64,000 bases of DNA. Origin: Epiperipatus broadwayi. Taxonomy: Eukaryota > Onychophora > Udeonychophora > Euonychophora > Peripatidae. The notes under the pieces are model-generated. The model did no database searches and was not told the origin of the DNA. It saw only the letters and a list, made by a program, of their open reading frames with translations. Shown here one piece after another: positions 1 to 12,465 of this stretch (positions within the stretch are counted from its first letter, which is position 1; each line of letters begins with the position of its first letter). A program made the position numbers and the translations under genes. The DNA is taken from NCBI GenBank assembly GCA_028023455.1, contig JAQFVV010012489.1:4014575-4078574 (forward strand). Direction: 5' to 3'.

Positions 1-1400
1 GGATTCTGTTGATTGATAACATCTTTATTCTCAAAGATGTGCCAAGCTTTCTTGACATTATGCTTGACTTCATTGTGCTTAGTGCAGAAAATGCTAAATG
101 ATGTAGGATTCAAACTATAACCAACTTTAGAGAAATAAGTTTTAGCTGGGTTGTAGATGTATTTATATTGAGCTAAGTGGGTGAATAAGTTGGATTGAAG
201 CTCACTGTAAAAAAACAAAATGACAAGAAGTTTTGACATTTAATTTTGTAAACAATCTGAGAGTGAAGGTGAGGAGGCAGTTTATCTTTGAAGTTATTGA
301 TTAAATGATGCAATGGAGGAGAGTGTGGAGAGCAATTTGATGGGTAGAGGTAACTGTTTCATTAATTAGATGTATATGCATCGATATATATATATATATG
401 TATTGATATATATGTATCGATGTTATTTTTTTTAGTCAGACTCAAATTTACAGAGGTGGAGGCTTCAGTGTAGAAATGCCTTGAGCTCTGCAAATTTGTG
501 TGCCATTGTGTAAGTGATTTTGAGTGTATAAAGCCATATTCATGAAGAGGTTTAACAAGAATTTTATAGTATAGAACACCTGTGTCATGTTGAATGTACA
601 AATTGAGAAATTTTATGTCATTGAAACTATCTTCATTCTCTTTAGTCCATTTTAATGATGTGGCAAATGCTAAGTCCTGCTGGATCTTGTTGATAAGAGT
701 GTAAGAGGAGCAAATGAGAATATTATCTATGTATCTTAAGTATAACAATGTAGGATGCAATATAAAGTATTTAAATAGGACCATTTTTTCAATTTATTAA
801 GAAATATACTGGAAATGACATCACTTATGAGAAGACCCTTATGCCAAACATCCTCTATTATATAATGTATATTAGTAAAGGAAGTGATAATACCATTATA
901 TATCCAGGTAAGACTATTAATGACAAAGATGTTCCAAAGCTTGTTTAATAATTTGGATAGAGACTGTACAAGGAATATAACCATACAGCTCAGTAATGTA
1001 ACTTGAAGTCAGGTGGTCTTGATTGTGAAGACACTTGAGTCTGGCTTATTTATATATAAATTTAAGCATTGAAGAAAGTGGGTCCCATCTTTTTGTGATA
1101 GTTCTGGCTTGTGTTTTAGAATTAAGAGTTACATGTGCAATCATTGTTACATCTGATTGGCTGTCACATAAGCATTTTTAAAAAAGCGCATCTGCCAAAG
1201 GTTTTTAGCCTTTCACATTATTAAAGCCAAATTGATTGATTAGTCACTAACCTATCATTTTTGTCAATTTCAGATAGTAGATTGTGCCAAAATCAATGAT
1301 AAAGTGTAAAGGGCAGTCAGTTTTATGATTGTTTTATGTTGACAAATAATCTAAGAAGAGTAGCTATAGAGGGATACATGTTGTAGTATTTGCATTTAGA
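1..1400 (-). pseudogene. Penelope-like element copy 1, decayed RT and GIY-YIG part
   Basis: Read on the minus strand, positions 784-362 encode a 140-residue stretch with the reverse-transcriptase motif YIDNILIC (family form YxDD, second D replaced by N), then KFLNLYIQHDTGVLYYKILVKP, the usual block after the catalytic motif in Penelope-like elements (PLEs). Upstream (984-736) a second frame, with SLSKLLNKLWNIFVINSLTW, reads like the preceding RT section. Downstream (about 260-1) the minus strand gives SNLFTHLAQYKYIYNP and KAWHIFENKDVINQQ, matching the GIY-YIG-side tails at 2.2 kb and 27.8 kb. Several frame changes and stops make it non-functional. It is cut by the window edge. PLE assignment is from motif order and similarity to the other copies here; the 5' limit near 1400 is approximate. 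Confidence 0.7.
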
Positions 1401-1851
1401 TAATGCTTTCTTACAAAATTTACAGATTGCACATAAATTTATTTTTGTTATTTTAAGACGCAAGCAAAATGAATTTTAGATTATGGATTTGTAAATTAAT
1501 TTTAGCTACAGACTCTTGTTTAGAAAATAATACAAAGCCATTGCCATTATCCTCCTTGATATTGTACCGGTTGATATATGTAATGTTGTTATCTATAAAA
1601 TATTGTTTGGTGGCAATTATTCATTGAGATCCCTCTTTGTTTTGAAAGCTAATGTGTTTATATGCAGCAATTGGCATGGGTTGGCCAATGATAATTTTAT
1701 GTTGTGGGTTATCTTTAAACATTATTTCAATGTCAGTTGCAAGTTCCCTGATTGGGTGCTATCATGTACCACCAATATAACATCAACCAGGTTGAGGATA
1801 TTTACTACATTAGCATCCAGGGTGATTGTTGATAAATTAATGAAATTATAG

Positions 1852-2040
1852 TTGAAAGCCAGTATGAATGTGAACTTTACTCTTTGTTAAAGACATATTA
1901 TATCTGAAAGTAGACACAAAATTTACTCTTCATTAAATTATACTATAGTTGAAAGCAGGTGCGAATTTTACTCCTTGTTAAATATATATATATTTATATA
2001 TATTTAAAAGCAGGCATACACTTTACTCCTTGTTACATCA
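1852..2040. repeat. Degenerate tandem repeat, about four units
   Basis: Four imperfect units of about 40-60 bases begin near 1852, 1903, 1946 and 2006. Each has a GAAAGCAGG-like start and a TTTACTCCTTGTTA-like end. The third is interrupted by a short (TA)n tract. The array lies exactly between the two convergent PLE fragments, so it may be decayed PLE flank, but that is inference. Confidence 0.6.
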
Positions 2041-2600
2041 TTCAATCGTTGTATTGTTTATTCAATAATTCCAAAGATAAACTGCCTCCTAATCTCGACT
2101 ATCAGATTGTTTACAAAACTAAATATCAAAATACTTCTTGATATTCTGTTTATTACAGTAAGTACCAAGGCAACTTATCCACCCACTTAGCTCAACATAA
2201 ATATGTCTACAACCAAGATGATGCAAAGTCCATTTTTTCCAATGATTCCTTTAAATTCAGTCATAGTTTCAGTTCTTCATCATTAGCATTGTCTGCAGCA
2301 AGCACAACAATGCCAAGTGTATAATCAAGGAAGATTGGCCATCTCTGGGGATAAACACACTATCAATCAAAAAGAATCCCATATTCCCCTCTCCTGGAAA
2401 TGGCCCACTCTAACCATTTAATTTGCAATGCAAACAATACGCAAATTATTTTACTTGTTTTTGGACTACTGAATTTTACTTTCCATTTCTGTTACATTCA
2501 TGGCTATGTCTATGACTAGATCCAGCCGAATGCAAGCTCAGCACTTCATAATTGTCTGCATTAATAAAGCTTTGCTCTCAATACATTGTTTGAATCTTTT
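2040..2600 (+). pseudogene. Penelope-like element copy 2, C-terminal/3' fragment
   Basis: The plus strand from about 2150 reads YYSKYQGNLSTHLAQHKYVY followed by KSIFSNDSFKFSHSF. This parallels the 27.6-kb copy (CNAVYFEESQGNLFTRVTQH, then KSIFCKHETNHGHIF) and the minus-strand copy at 1-260. In PLEs this is the GIY-YIG endonuclease region, where the residues after CNxVY would normally read YIGET or similar; here that catalytic tyrosine motif is eroded. Stops interrupt the frame. The non-coding 3' part runs to about 2600 and holds an AATAAAGC element near 2563 that could be a polyadenylation signal. Tail-to-tail with copy 1. Confidence 0.65.
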
Positions 2601-3246
2601 ACTTATATTACTGTTTCAGAGACAAAGCATTTAAAAGTGTTATATTTTATTGAATGATATTTTGCTTACTTTGGATTTGGATTAAATGTAATCCTTAATA
2701 ATATTAATTGTTGGATTGTTCATCTCTATAAGTTCTGAAGTGGCAAATGTAAATGAATGCTTTGTATTTACTGAATTTCCAATAAAAAAATGAACAGTAG
2801 AATACACATATATAAGATTCACTCTTGATAACTATAAAATCATCATGATGCCTTATTGCAAGAAAATTGAAATTATAAATATGTTGTGATTTTAATTTTT
2901 TAAATATAATTCTCAACTAACAAATATAATTTGTGACATGAAGATTACATTTATGAATGTTTAATAATAAAGTATTAATCACATAAAAAATGTCTGCTGA
3001 ACATAAATAATAAATTAAGTTATAATCTATAATTAGAAAAAATGTAGAAAACTAGTGATTGCTTATAATAGACAAATTTATTGGTTTTTCTATATTTATA
3101 AATTATTCATCATTTAATTTACTACTCATTCATAAAACTTTCCATTAAAATGCTAAAATATAAAAATTATATAAAATTTATTTTGTTCTGATAGAAAAAA
3201 TATTTCACAGTCATCATCAAACATATATATAAATGTGGGTGTGTGT
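2601..3246. other. AT-rich stretch, nothing recognised
   Basis: Simple AT-rich sequence with short chance reading frames. No motif, repeat or terminal signature seen. Confidence 0.6.
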
Positions 3247-3474
3247 GTTATGTAGATTTGAACAAAAACGATAGAATTTTATATATAAATTAAATTTTAA
3301 TTTTATTCAGATTGAGCCTATTTTCAACATAGATATGTCATATTCAAAGCAATCTAAGTATATTTGGTGTTCACAACACATATATCTATGTAGAGAACAT
3401 GCTTAGCATAAATAAAATTAAAATTAAAGTCTAAATTATATAAAAATCTACATTTCTGTTGAAATATACATAAC
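3247..3474. mobile_element. Hairpin MITE-like element
   Basis: Two imperfect inverted arms, about 3247-3340 and 3377-3474, enclose a spacer of roughly 35 bases. Both arms read GTTATGTA, then ATTT, then an (A/T)-rich block with TTTAATTTTATT, then ACATAGATAT near the centre. No coding capacity. It is probably a miniature inverted-repeat element or foldback repeat; the superfamily is unknown and no target duplication is clear. Confidence 0.6.
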
Positions 3475-5264
3475 ATTAACTAATATTAAGATAATCCCAA
3501 AAAATATAGTTTTTGATTTATATGCTTTCAACCAAAGATATATTCCTATAATGGATGATAATTGTTTACATTCTCTGGTAGAATATATTTTCTTTTTATA
3601 TATATAATGTAAAATTTAAATTTTGGATTTTATAGAATAATGACAACCATGACCTCTGTAACCTATGGTAAATACTGTAACACAGGATTGAAAATTTGTA
3701 TGATTTCCCAAGCAATAAATCACTTGTTTATTTTTTTTTCATGATTTGCAAATGTATCCATTTACAATTAGACACAAAGGATTGGTTTTTCAAATGACCT
3801 TGAATCATTAGACATATTAATCCAAAGCAAGAAATTAATAATTGCAACAAAATGGTGGGAATTTAATGGGAATATTTTTTCATATTTTTGCAAATAATTT
3901 TTGAGCAAAGTATCAATTAAAACCAAGCAGTGCAAAGTAAAATTATAAAATTGTGAAATTGTATTTCTGTCCCATTTACTTGCTCTGTGCAGTTCAGCAT
4001 AGTAAGTAAACAGTAAACTCAGTACTAAGAAAATGATTCTCACATGAGAAACAGAAATTTAAAAAACACTAATGAAGCTGCTAAATGTTCAATATGTCAC
4101 TAATATGCTTAAATATCTTGAAATTGATAAAACAATTTTCCAAGTGATTATTTACATACAAATTTATTTTATAAAAAGTTAATTTTAGAATTTTTTTATT
4201 TACAATTCATAAATAACAATTAACTATTTCTAATTATACTAAGAAATATTCTAGATTTTACCCTACATATGTTACAGGCAAAGTGTGAACAGTAAACATT
4301 GCATGATGTTTTAGACAAAGTATAAAATTTCATTTGTATTTTAATTTTTTTAATATAGTTTCCCTAGACATTGTATAAAATACCTAGGCATTATAAAAAT
4401 GATAAATAGATATTTGGCAAAGCATGAAAAAGGCTTTTATTGTTGCAAAAATATAATAAATACAAAATATAAGATACAGGATTTTTTTTACATAAAGAGA
4501 AATGGATTAGTGCTGAATTACTTGCTAATACAAGGTAGACTAAAATGGTATTTTGAATTTCACGTAAATGTCTTTTTCAAACAAAAACACTTTAAATCTC
4601 AGAAGTTGATCCTACAAGTACACACTCATGAATTCTTGATTACTACATATAAGGTTAGTAGAAGTAGCTGACTGGATACTTCTTTATCAGAAACATTTCC
4701 AACTCTCAGTAAATTATTGGGACATAAAATGAATTGTAATCAAGTGAATAAAAACTATCATCTGTCACACCAATAACAATTATCAGAAGATAGGGTGAGT
4801 TACATCAATTGATATCTGAAAAAGTAACTCATACAATGGTCTCCAAAGGATCAGGAGGATTTTTTTTTAAATCCATTGTCATTTTCTATGGACAATATTT
4901 TCAGATTCAGTTTAAACCAAATTTTACATTAATCAGCATTTTTAATATCAAAGCAAAGAGTACCTATTACATCATCATCATATAATCTTTTATGTTATCA
5001 CTTTCATCATGTTTATGTCCACAGACATCATGAATATTTGGTGACAGTTTCTATATGTCTATAAACCACTGATTTCCTTTAAATAGTAGCAGTCGATAGC
5101 AAAACTGAAAGCTTCTTTGATAGACATTTATTCATCACCACTTTCATTTCTTCCATCATGAACTATAGTCTTATCCATTTTATGTACAATAGACTCTTTT
5201 TCTTGAATAGGGTTATTCTTGCATTGTTTGAATGTTTTTCTTTTTTTTTTCAATAGCTTCTTAG
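3475..5264. other. AT-rich stretch, nothing recognised
   Basis: The short open frames at 3768-4043 (minus) and 4399-4671 (plus) have low-complexity AT-driven composition and match no family I know. Confidence 0.55.
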
Positions 5265-5965
5265 TCTGTGTGTTTTATAAAATATCATGAGGTAAGGACA
5301 ACATTATGAGATCCATTTTAGTTTTGCAGTCACAAATAACTTCATATAGTGTTATCTTAATCCCAGAATGAAATGTCATTTTCTAAGGCATGAATTGTTG
5401 TTTCAGTATTGCCATCTAGCATCCATGTCCACATCATATTTTCAATGTTTTTATTAGCTCTTTTCATTTGCCATAGATAATATTTAACTTTAGGCAGCTA
5501 CTTTTTTAAACTTTTAGCAAATTTTCTGTCATTGTTGAATTGTACAATCAATAACTATTCAAGCAATGTAAATATACCAATGAGCTTATATTCATTTCTT
5601 CCACTATGGATGTCAGAGCCTTGAGAATCACAAACATGATATGATTTGGTAGATCATTATAAACTTGTATTCTCTGTCCAGATGTGACTAAAAATCTACG
5701 AGATTGACCTGATACTAGAAAATGATTACAAAAAAAAAAAACATAGGCTTCACTACATCACCCTTCTTGATACTTTTTTTGTTTGCTTTTTTCTAAAATG
5801 GCTCACAAAAAATTAATGTACAGTTCAAATTCATGATGTGTAATGCTCTTATAATTGTGAAAGATTTCTCTCAACATTCTGTCACATACATTATGGCTAA
5901 TGAGAAACAAGCTTCACAAAGTGTATTATATAACTCAGAATTTATGATGTAAAATTGGATTTCAT
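5265..5965 (-). pseudogene. Decayed coding sequence of unknown family
   Basis: On the minus strand several segments read like protein once frame changes are allowed. Examples: LCEACFSLAIMYVTEC and NLNCTLIFCEP followed by KKGDVVKPM at about 5950-5740; SGQSRRFLVTSGQRIQVYN with DLPNHIMFVILKAL at about 5710-5580; and MMWTWMLDGNTETTIHALEN at about 5450-5370. The residue mix (Trp, Cys, Pro, Gly, charged residues) is unlike the AT-driven noise around it. I do not recognise the family. A decayed transposon or retroposed host gene are both possible. Confidence 0.4.
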
Positions 5966-7429
5966 TGATGTTGTCATTAAGAGGATAAATCTATTTATTT
6001 TTTGTTTTCTATGACCATCATATCATAGCACTTCAGTAACCAAAATTCACATGATTTGTTTCTTAGTAGGTATCTTAGCATTTTTCACATTATTCACTGA
6101 TAGTAGGTAGTTTCAGTTTTAAAAAGCACAGTTTTCAAAAGAATTGGCTTGAACGTTAGATAATTCTTCATAGAATTGTCATTGCATATGTTTATGACAT
6201 GATTTCTATTCAGACAATATAACATCCTCAGCTATGGCAGAAGTGCTTCAGCACACATTAGTGAAAATCATTCAATTTGGTTGTGCATCTCAATTATTTA
6301 AAATATGGCTCATTCATGTTTAATTTTTTTCTTTATAAACTATGTTTTTCAAAGAATGGTAAAACAGAATGATAATTTGAAATCAAAGCAATAAAAAGAT
6401 TATTATATTATCTTTCCGTTCAACTCACATAAAATCGAATAAAATATATTGGAGTTTTGACTTGAACGAGTTATTTTTTCAATGTCTTTTTTTTTTTTCT
6501 AGCTGCTTAATAATAAGATATCTCACCTATATTATTGTTATCAAAATTAATTTTTTATTAATGGTTTTAATGAGTAATATTTGTTATGAATTGAATTTTA
6601 GAAATAATGAAACATTTTTTACAGTTTGGCAATTTGATATTCCCCATGTTAAAAATAGTGGTATGTTTGTAAAAATATGGCAATTCCATATAAATTACTC
6701 ATCCCCTTCTCCTCATTCTTGAAATTAGAAATTTAGTGTTTTGATATTCTTAGAAAAATATTTATTTGTATGGATTTTAATTTATTACTTTAGTTGTAAA
6801 TTTGTGATCATAATTGGCTATAAATTATAGCAGTTTATTTAATAGTAAGATTTCTTTTATATATATATATATATATATGTAAATTTCATCATCATAATTC
6901 TCATGCTTGTACAATTTAATATAATAATAGCAGTCTGTTGTCAAGGCAACATTATAATCAGGCAGTAAATGAAATCATTTCATGGCCTAAATGTAATGTT
7001 CTCTTGATAATAGATTAATAAATTTTCTATTGGTTTAAGTGTGAGACCTATATGGTGTAATTTATAGATGATAATAATTTAGCTGTTGGCATGTATGGTT
7101 TAATATATATATATATAATATAGTGTAATGCAACTCAAATTAGTTCTCTTAAAGCTACATGTTCAAGAGAGTAGCAACAACAGCTTAATCAAAGATTCTA
7201 ATAGACTGATAAGAAAAATTTAATATAGAAATGTGTGCATGCATGTATATTAAAATATGTATAACTTGAATTTCACTGGTTTAAAAAATTTTTAAAAAAA
7301 GGTTTATAAAGTTAATGATCTTAGCAAATATTTTGTATTATAAAATAATTTTGTAAATTTATAATTAGTAACATGATGACCAATATAATGTAATGAAGAA
7401 AGCGATGTTAATTAATTTATCTCAGTTTT
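5966..7429. other. AT-rich stretch with short (TA)n tracts
   Basis: Contains (TA)n near 6860-6880 and 7102-7118. The 86-codon frame at 6462-6722 shows no recognisable motif. Confidence 0.55.
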
Positions 7430-7444
7430 ATTAAATGAATTTGA

Positions 7445-7990
7445 TTAAGTTAAATAATTTTACTTTTGGGAAATGTATGTATTCAAGCACAAGTGCGTGT
7501 GCGGCGCAACTGCTCCCAAAAGCTGTTAATACAAATACAAATAGCTAACTAAAAATATTAAAACAGCTGAGCGCTTTCAAAGGATCTTGCCTTCATAATC
7601 ATAGCTTGCTTATGTTTAAATTTATGCAAATATGCTAATTCCATCTTTTTGATAGAGAAAAACACGTGTCCTTCCTGTTTATGGCATCGCTGTCGCTAGA
7701 GATAAATAAAGCCTCTTTGATCTTTCTTTTGAGGTCATGTCTCTCTCTACATACGATGGTAGGATTGTCCGGAATGCACTCATGGTGACTTGTGCACTGG
7801 TGCTGATAAAAAACTGAATTAGCATATTTGCATAAATTTAAACTGAATTAGCATACTTGCATAAATTTAAACGTAAGCAAGCTATGATTATGAAGGCAAG
7901 ATCCTTTGAAAGCGCTCAGCTGTTTTAATATTTTTAGTTAGCTATTTGTATTTGTATTAACAGCTTTTGGGAGCAGCGCACTTGTGCTTG
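7445..7990 (-). mobile_element. 5'-truncated Penelope-like element with inverted tail copies
   Basis: The insertion lies between perfect 15-bp direct repeats ATTAAATGAATTTGA (7430-7444 and 7991-8005), taken as a target-site duplication. Two inverted arms (about 7483-7640 and 7835-7990) bracket a short coding remnant. On the minus strand from about 7808 an uninterrupted frame of about 55 residues includes HHECIPDNPTIVCRERHDLK and KIKEALFISSDSDAINRKD, and ends at a stop near 7640. This is the R-E-x-x-x-x-K-R-K-I-K-E-A pattern at the end of GIY-YIG-type PLE proteins. The arms would be pseudo-LTR copies. A GAAGG...CCTTT hairpin followed by GAAA sits in each arm, but no CUGANGA ribozyme core is present. 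A direct duplication near 7807-7870 repeats AACTGAATTAGCATA. Confidence 0.7.
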
Positions 7991-8005
7991 ATTAAATGAA
8001 TTTGA

Positions 8006-8623
8006 AATGTGAAAATTTTATGACCATTTACACTTGCCTTCTGAAATAGGTTTTAAAATATAATTTATCATTTTCTTCAGCAAATTGAATGCAAATCTTG
8101 ATACATTATTAAAAATTATAAAGCCGTAAAATTGAGAAAGTTATGGAATAAATTTTATAGTCCAGTCAGGAAATAAACTACTTATCGAATTATTTATAAA
8201 ATAATTATAAGAAAAATATGGAAAATATTTAAATCTGAGTAAAGTTGATTTTGTAAAAACATTATGATATAAATGTATTGAAATTAATTATGTGTTAAAT
8301 GTTAAAAACATGTTACAAGGACATGAGATATTCTGAAACAATAATGGCAGTTGTCTAGTCTTGACTCAAGAAGAAAGTTGTTCATATTATTTCCATGAAG
8401 AGAGGAGAAAATGTTTATAAAGAAGTAACTGTTAAAAAAGGAAAAAACATGGGTTATAATAGTTTTCTTTAGAATAGCTTCAGAGAGCTCTACTTTGCCT
8501 TCTGCTTAACCAAATATTTTTCAATATTCTATCCATTTCAGGGACTATAATAGAATTAACTAGAAAAAGTCTATTTTCCATAGCTGGTTAGAAAACAGAA
8601 GACATGCCAGTAAAAAGACATGC
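8006..8623. other. AT-rich stretch, nothing recognised
   Basis: No coding or repeat signal seen. Confidence 0.55.
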
Positions 8624-8638
8624 AACTATGCAGTTGTA

Positions 8639-8730
8639 GTCAAGTAGTGGTTGCTTAGTGGTTAGCATAGCTGCCTTCCAAGCAGCTGGCCTGGGTTCAC
8701 TTCCCAGTCAATGCTTTGACATATAAAAAA
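8639..8730 (+). mobile_element. tRNA-derived SINE, copy A (tRNA-Gly-like head)
   Basis: A tRNA-like head with an A-box region (TGGTTAGCATAGC), an anticodon stem GCTGC/GCAGC around loop CTTCCAA (anticodon TCC, glycine) and a T arm CTGGG-TTCACTT-CCCAG is followed by ATGCTTTGACATAT and a short A tail. Perfect 15-bp direct repeats AACTATGCAGTTGTA flank it at 8624-8638 and 8731-8745. The acceptor stem pairs poorly, so it is read as a SINE rather than a working tRNA gene. The same short tail occurs in the copies at 26.1, 45.7 and 46.9 kb. Confidence 0.88.
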
Positions 8731-8745
8731 AACTATGCAGTTGTA

Positions 8746-10239
8746 TGCAGAGACAAACATTGAAGTTGTATAGGATGAAATACAATCTGCTTTTACAAAA
8801 AGAAACCTATAACATTAAGGAAATAAGTGGACTTTCCCATAAAACTTAACATATTTTTATTTCTAATGGAATTTGTCAAAATTGTCTACTGTCACAATAC
8901 CTGAGGAGTATAATGCCAATAAGCACTGGAATGTTAAAAACTGTCATTAAAAATGTGTGCACATATAGTAAGCTTACATACTTTACAAAATTATGTTTAA
9001 AACATTTTTTTTATATTATCTGGCAAGACATTTCTTTATATACAAGGCCTTAAATATAGTGTTTATGTTTATTCAATTCAATAACTTGTGTCATTTTAAA
9101 TTTATTTATGTACTTCCTTTATACAGTGGTATTTATGTATGTACAAACAATGAGCTCCTACTTTATTTATTTATTGTAAATAAATTATTTTTTATCACCC
9201 AATTTAGGTTTGTTTTTGCTGTCTAAACTCATTTCAAATATAAGCCTTTAACATATCACTAATCTTGAGAAGCCATGCAATCCATTGAAGGAAAGGCAGA
9301 AGTAACAATTACATTTAAACGATGCTGATCGGCAATAGTAAAATATCCTGAAGTAATCTTTCTATTTTAGAAGGATAGAAGCCTAAGAGATTTTTAAATT
9401 GAATCTAAACAAAGAAATTAAAAATACTTTTGGAATCATTATATTTAACATTTAGCGATAAAGTTATTTTGATCATCATCATCATCAGTTTGAATTTGTT
9501 ATCAATTTCTTATTTCAATTTATAGTAACTTCAACTTTAATTGTCATTACAATATATATATATGTTATACTTTATATATACCGCATACATAATTATATGT
9601 ATAAACATATAATTATATGATTGGTTGTCCAGAAAAATGTTTTTGAGCAATGAAATATCAGACAAAGCACAACTATTCCATTTGAATGAGTAAACTGTGT
9701 TTCGTGTTTTATTTTAACCGCTAAGAAATGTTCCAGAATCCATTAAACTTCAAATTTACCTCTACCTGTTTTTTTTTTTTTTTAGTGGATTGGCAAATGA
9801 CTTTACAAAGTAAGGTGCTTCTCAAAAGTTTATTTTTTTTACTGCAACGATTACAAACAAATAAAAAACAACAAATGAAATAAATACACAAAAAAATTAA
9901 CAAATAATTACTAAAACAAATAACACATTAATATGAAATATAATATCCCACAAAAGTGATCATATCTGATTTCCGCTTTGTATTGATTACAAATAAATTA
10001 TCAAAAGATTACAAACAACAAATGAATAGTTGAAGATCACTATTTAATAGCCTGGAACCTTCTCGTCTTAACAGTGGAATATATCATATTCTTCGGGTTT
10101 TAGTAAATAAATCTGTAATTTAAATTTAACTTTTAATTATTTGTGCAAATTGTAAATATTTATTTTGTTAATAATGTTTTTTTTTTATAACTAAAAAAAA
10201 TGTATAGAATATTAACAAATAAATAAAGATTCACAAAAA
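8746..10239. other. AT-rich stretch, nothing recognised
   Basis: Holds a (ATC)n run near 9472-9487 and poly-T/poly-A runs near 9770. The frames at 8993-9226 and 9721-9903 are low complexity. Confidence 0.55.
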
Positions 10240-10710
10240 AATAATTCATCATTAATTGGTATTTAATGCTCAATATGAAATTGGCTCCTGCATTTCACTT
10301 ATAATTTTTTCGAACCATGACTGCAAGGATATTTTATAAAGACGAAGTGCAATATCAGAATCCAAGCGATTTTTGTATTTTGTTTTTATAAACGTTAATG
10401 ATGAAAAACTATTTTCGCATAATAACGCATAAATAGGTTGTGGAAAAAATAGTAGTAATTTTAAAGCTTTCTTCCTAAGCTCTGGATATTGATTATTTAC
10501 AAATATTCAAAACTTCATCAAAGTAGTTTCCTTAAATTTGGATTCCAGAGTAATATCGGAAGTTAGTTCAATAAGGGCGTCTCTTTCATGAAGATTAAGA
10601 TATACAAATTTCATTAACATTGTTTCGGTTTATTTTTGCATTTACCGACAATATATATATATATGGATCGGTCCGCAGACTGGCAGTTGGGAAATGCTAA
10701 TCTAAAGTAC
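10240..10710 (-). pseudogene. hAT transposon remnant: C-terminal dimerisation region and one terminus
   Basis: On the minus strand, about 10620-10260 reads ERDALIELTSDITLESKF, then NNQYPELRKKALKLLLFF, then YALLCENSFSSLTFIKTKYK and NRLDSDIALRLYKISLQSW. This is the hAT C-terminal dimerisation motif (ALIEL, YPEL, CExxFS, IKxKxRNRL) in the form seen in ZBED5-like transposases. One frame change near 10508 breaks it. Upstream, past a short (TA)n at about 10650, the minus strand has TTTCCCAACTGCCAGTCTGC (10704-10685), like the TTCCCAAC-type termini of hAT elements. Most of the transposase is missing, so this is an internally deleted dead copy. Confidence 0.7.
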
Positions 10711-12388
10711 ATTAATTGCATAACGTCTCAAACTAACTGAATTTTTTTTATCATGCGCATTTTATATAATAAAAAAAAGTATTTTAAGTCGTTATACTTT
10801 TTATTCCAATCATATTTTGGCAGTTTATAATACAAAAGTATCTTTAGTCTTTTAATTTTATTCTCATCACTTTTATCAACTTATTGGTAGTATAAATGAA
10901 ATATGTCCAATAAGGTTGTAGTAATTTTTTATTGATAAGATGCAAAACCAAATCCAATATTCTCTAAAGCCACATTATTTCATTTTTCTTTAAAAATGAC
11001 TCTTCGGAAACTTTTTGCAGAACAATAAACGGTTCTTTCTGCTGAATCAACATCTCAAATCTTAAAGTTTTTTTTTTTACTTTATTTAATTAAATGATTG
11101 TTGCTTATGAGGTGTAGAGACATTAATGCATCAATTTTTATAATTAATTACAACACAATAAGTGTTACATTAGTTATTAGTTGTAATATTTTAAGACAAC
11201 TATTTTAAAAGTTTTAATCTATTAAAAGCTAATTACATGTTGTTATGACCATTATGCTGGAAAAATATTTTTACAATGAATCAATTTTATTATGAGAATC
11301 TGCAAATTGTAATTTAGCTTTAAGCTTCATTTATAATTGTTAAATGGCTTTAAATAAAAATCATCTTTTGGAAATCTTTTGGAAATCACATAAATAGCAC
11401 AACTTCAGAATGATCAAACATCTGTCTGGATTTTCAGACTGTTCACAAATTTATGATGATTGTTTTTTTATCTTTTTCACAATCATTTATTCTAAGCTTA
11501 TAATGTATTGTAATGTAAGTAACATATAAATCTATGTAATTTAATTTTTTTTAAACATTTTATCGTCTATATTCTTAGATTTACATATGTGACATTTAGT
11601 CTATATATTTTTTAAAACCAATATTGCATTTTTTTAATGATACACTAGATAAAAGTGTTGGTTCTAAATGAGGAGCTATTTTTCAGAACTTTCATTAACC
11701 ACAACCCCGAAATATAGATTTTAAAACATAAAATAGAATAGAATAATTGGCTTATTTCCATAGTTAAAATGCATGAATGAGGTAGTCATTGGTTACTTAA
11801 TGCCAACACATTCTTTCATTCCAATAAATCTGGTTTCCAAAAATTGTGTATAATATACATTATACCCAGTGAAGTGTTATGTGTTAAAAAGTATAAATAA
11901 ATAATAATTATATAGAAGGTAATAAAAATATTGATCTTGTAGACAATAAATGAGAATATAATTTAATTTGACAATATTAGTGATTGTTTTTCTATTTTAT
12001 GAATAATATTAAAACATTGTTATGTCATCAATATTTAATAGTAGATTGTAAATAATTTCTAAATAATGACATCTATTTAAAATTAATTATGGTTCAATGT
12101 GTTTACTTCATCTAATCTGTAAATTACTCATCTACCTTTATTGCTTAATTATCATGAAAAGATAAGGCAAAAAGTCCACTATTAGTAACAGACCATTATA
12201 GATTACTGTGGAAAAATAATCATAGCAAAAACATTAGTTTCCTCTATCAAATGATAAAAATTTTGGTACTTTTCAATAATGGTTTTGTACTCTAGTTAAG
12301 AGTAGCTATCTTGCAATTTATTGCTATTGGATAACTGCATAAGTTTTATTAGTACTGATTACTATAAACCTAATTAAAGACAAAAACA
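10711..12388. other. AT-rich stretch, nothing recognised
   Basis: No motif, terminal signature or long frame. Confidence 0.55.
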
Positions 12389-12465
12389 GGCTTTACTCAA
12401 TTTAGATTCAAACTTTAAGGCAAGGGAATGGCATGTAGGGACATTACCATTGTGCCAGAACTAAT
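12389..12465 (-). repeat. tRNA-like (A-box/B-box) sequence, possible old SINE
   Basis: Minus strand reads GGCACAATGGTAATGTC (D-arm/A-box-like), then about 30 bases later GTTTGAATCTAA (B-box-like). No clear tail or target duplication. Could be chance. Confidence 0.3.

Noticed and set aside
1603-1851. 82-codon plus-strand ORF as a gene
   Set aside because: No motif, and it lies between decayed PLE pieces; probably chance.
7560-7620. Hammerhead in the mini-PLE arms
   Set aside because: A hairpin followed by GAAA exists in both arms, but no CUGANGA core precedes it.
8639-8712. Functional tRNA-Gly(TCC) gene
   Set aside because: The anticodon and T arms are good, but the acceptor stem pairs poorly, a SINE tail follows and target duplications flank it.
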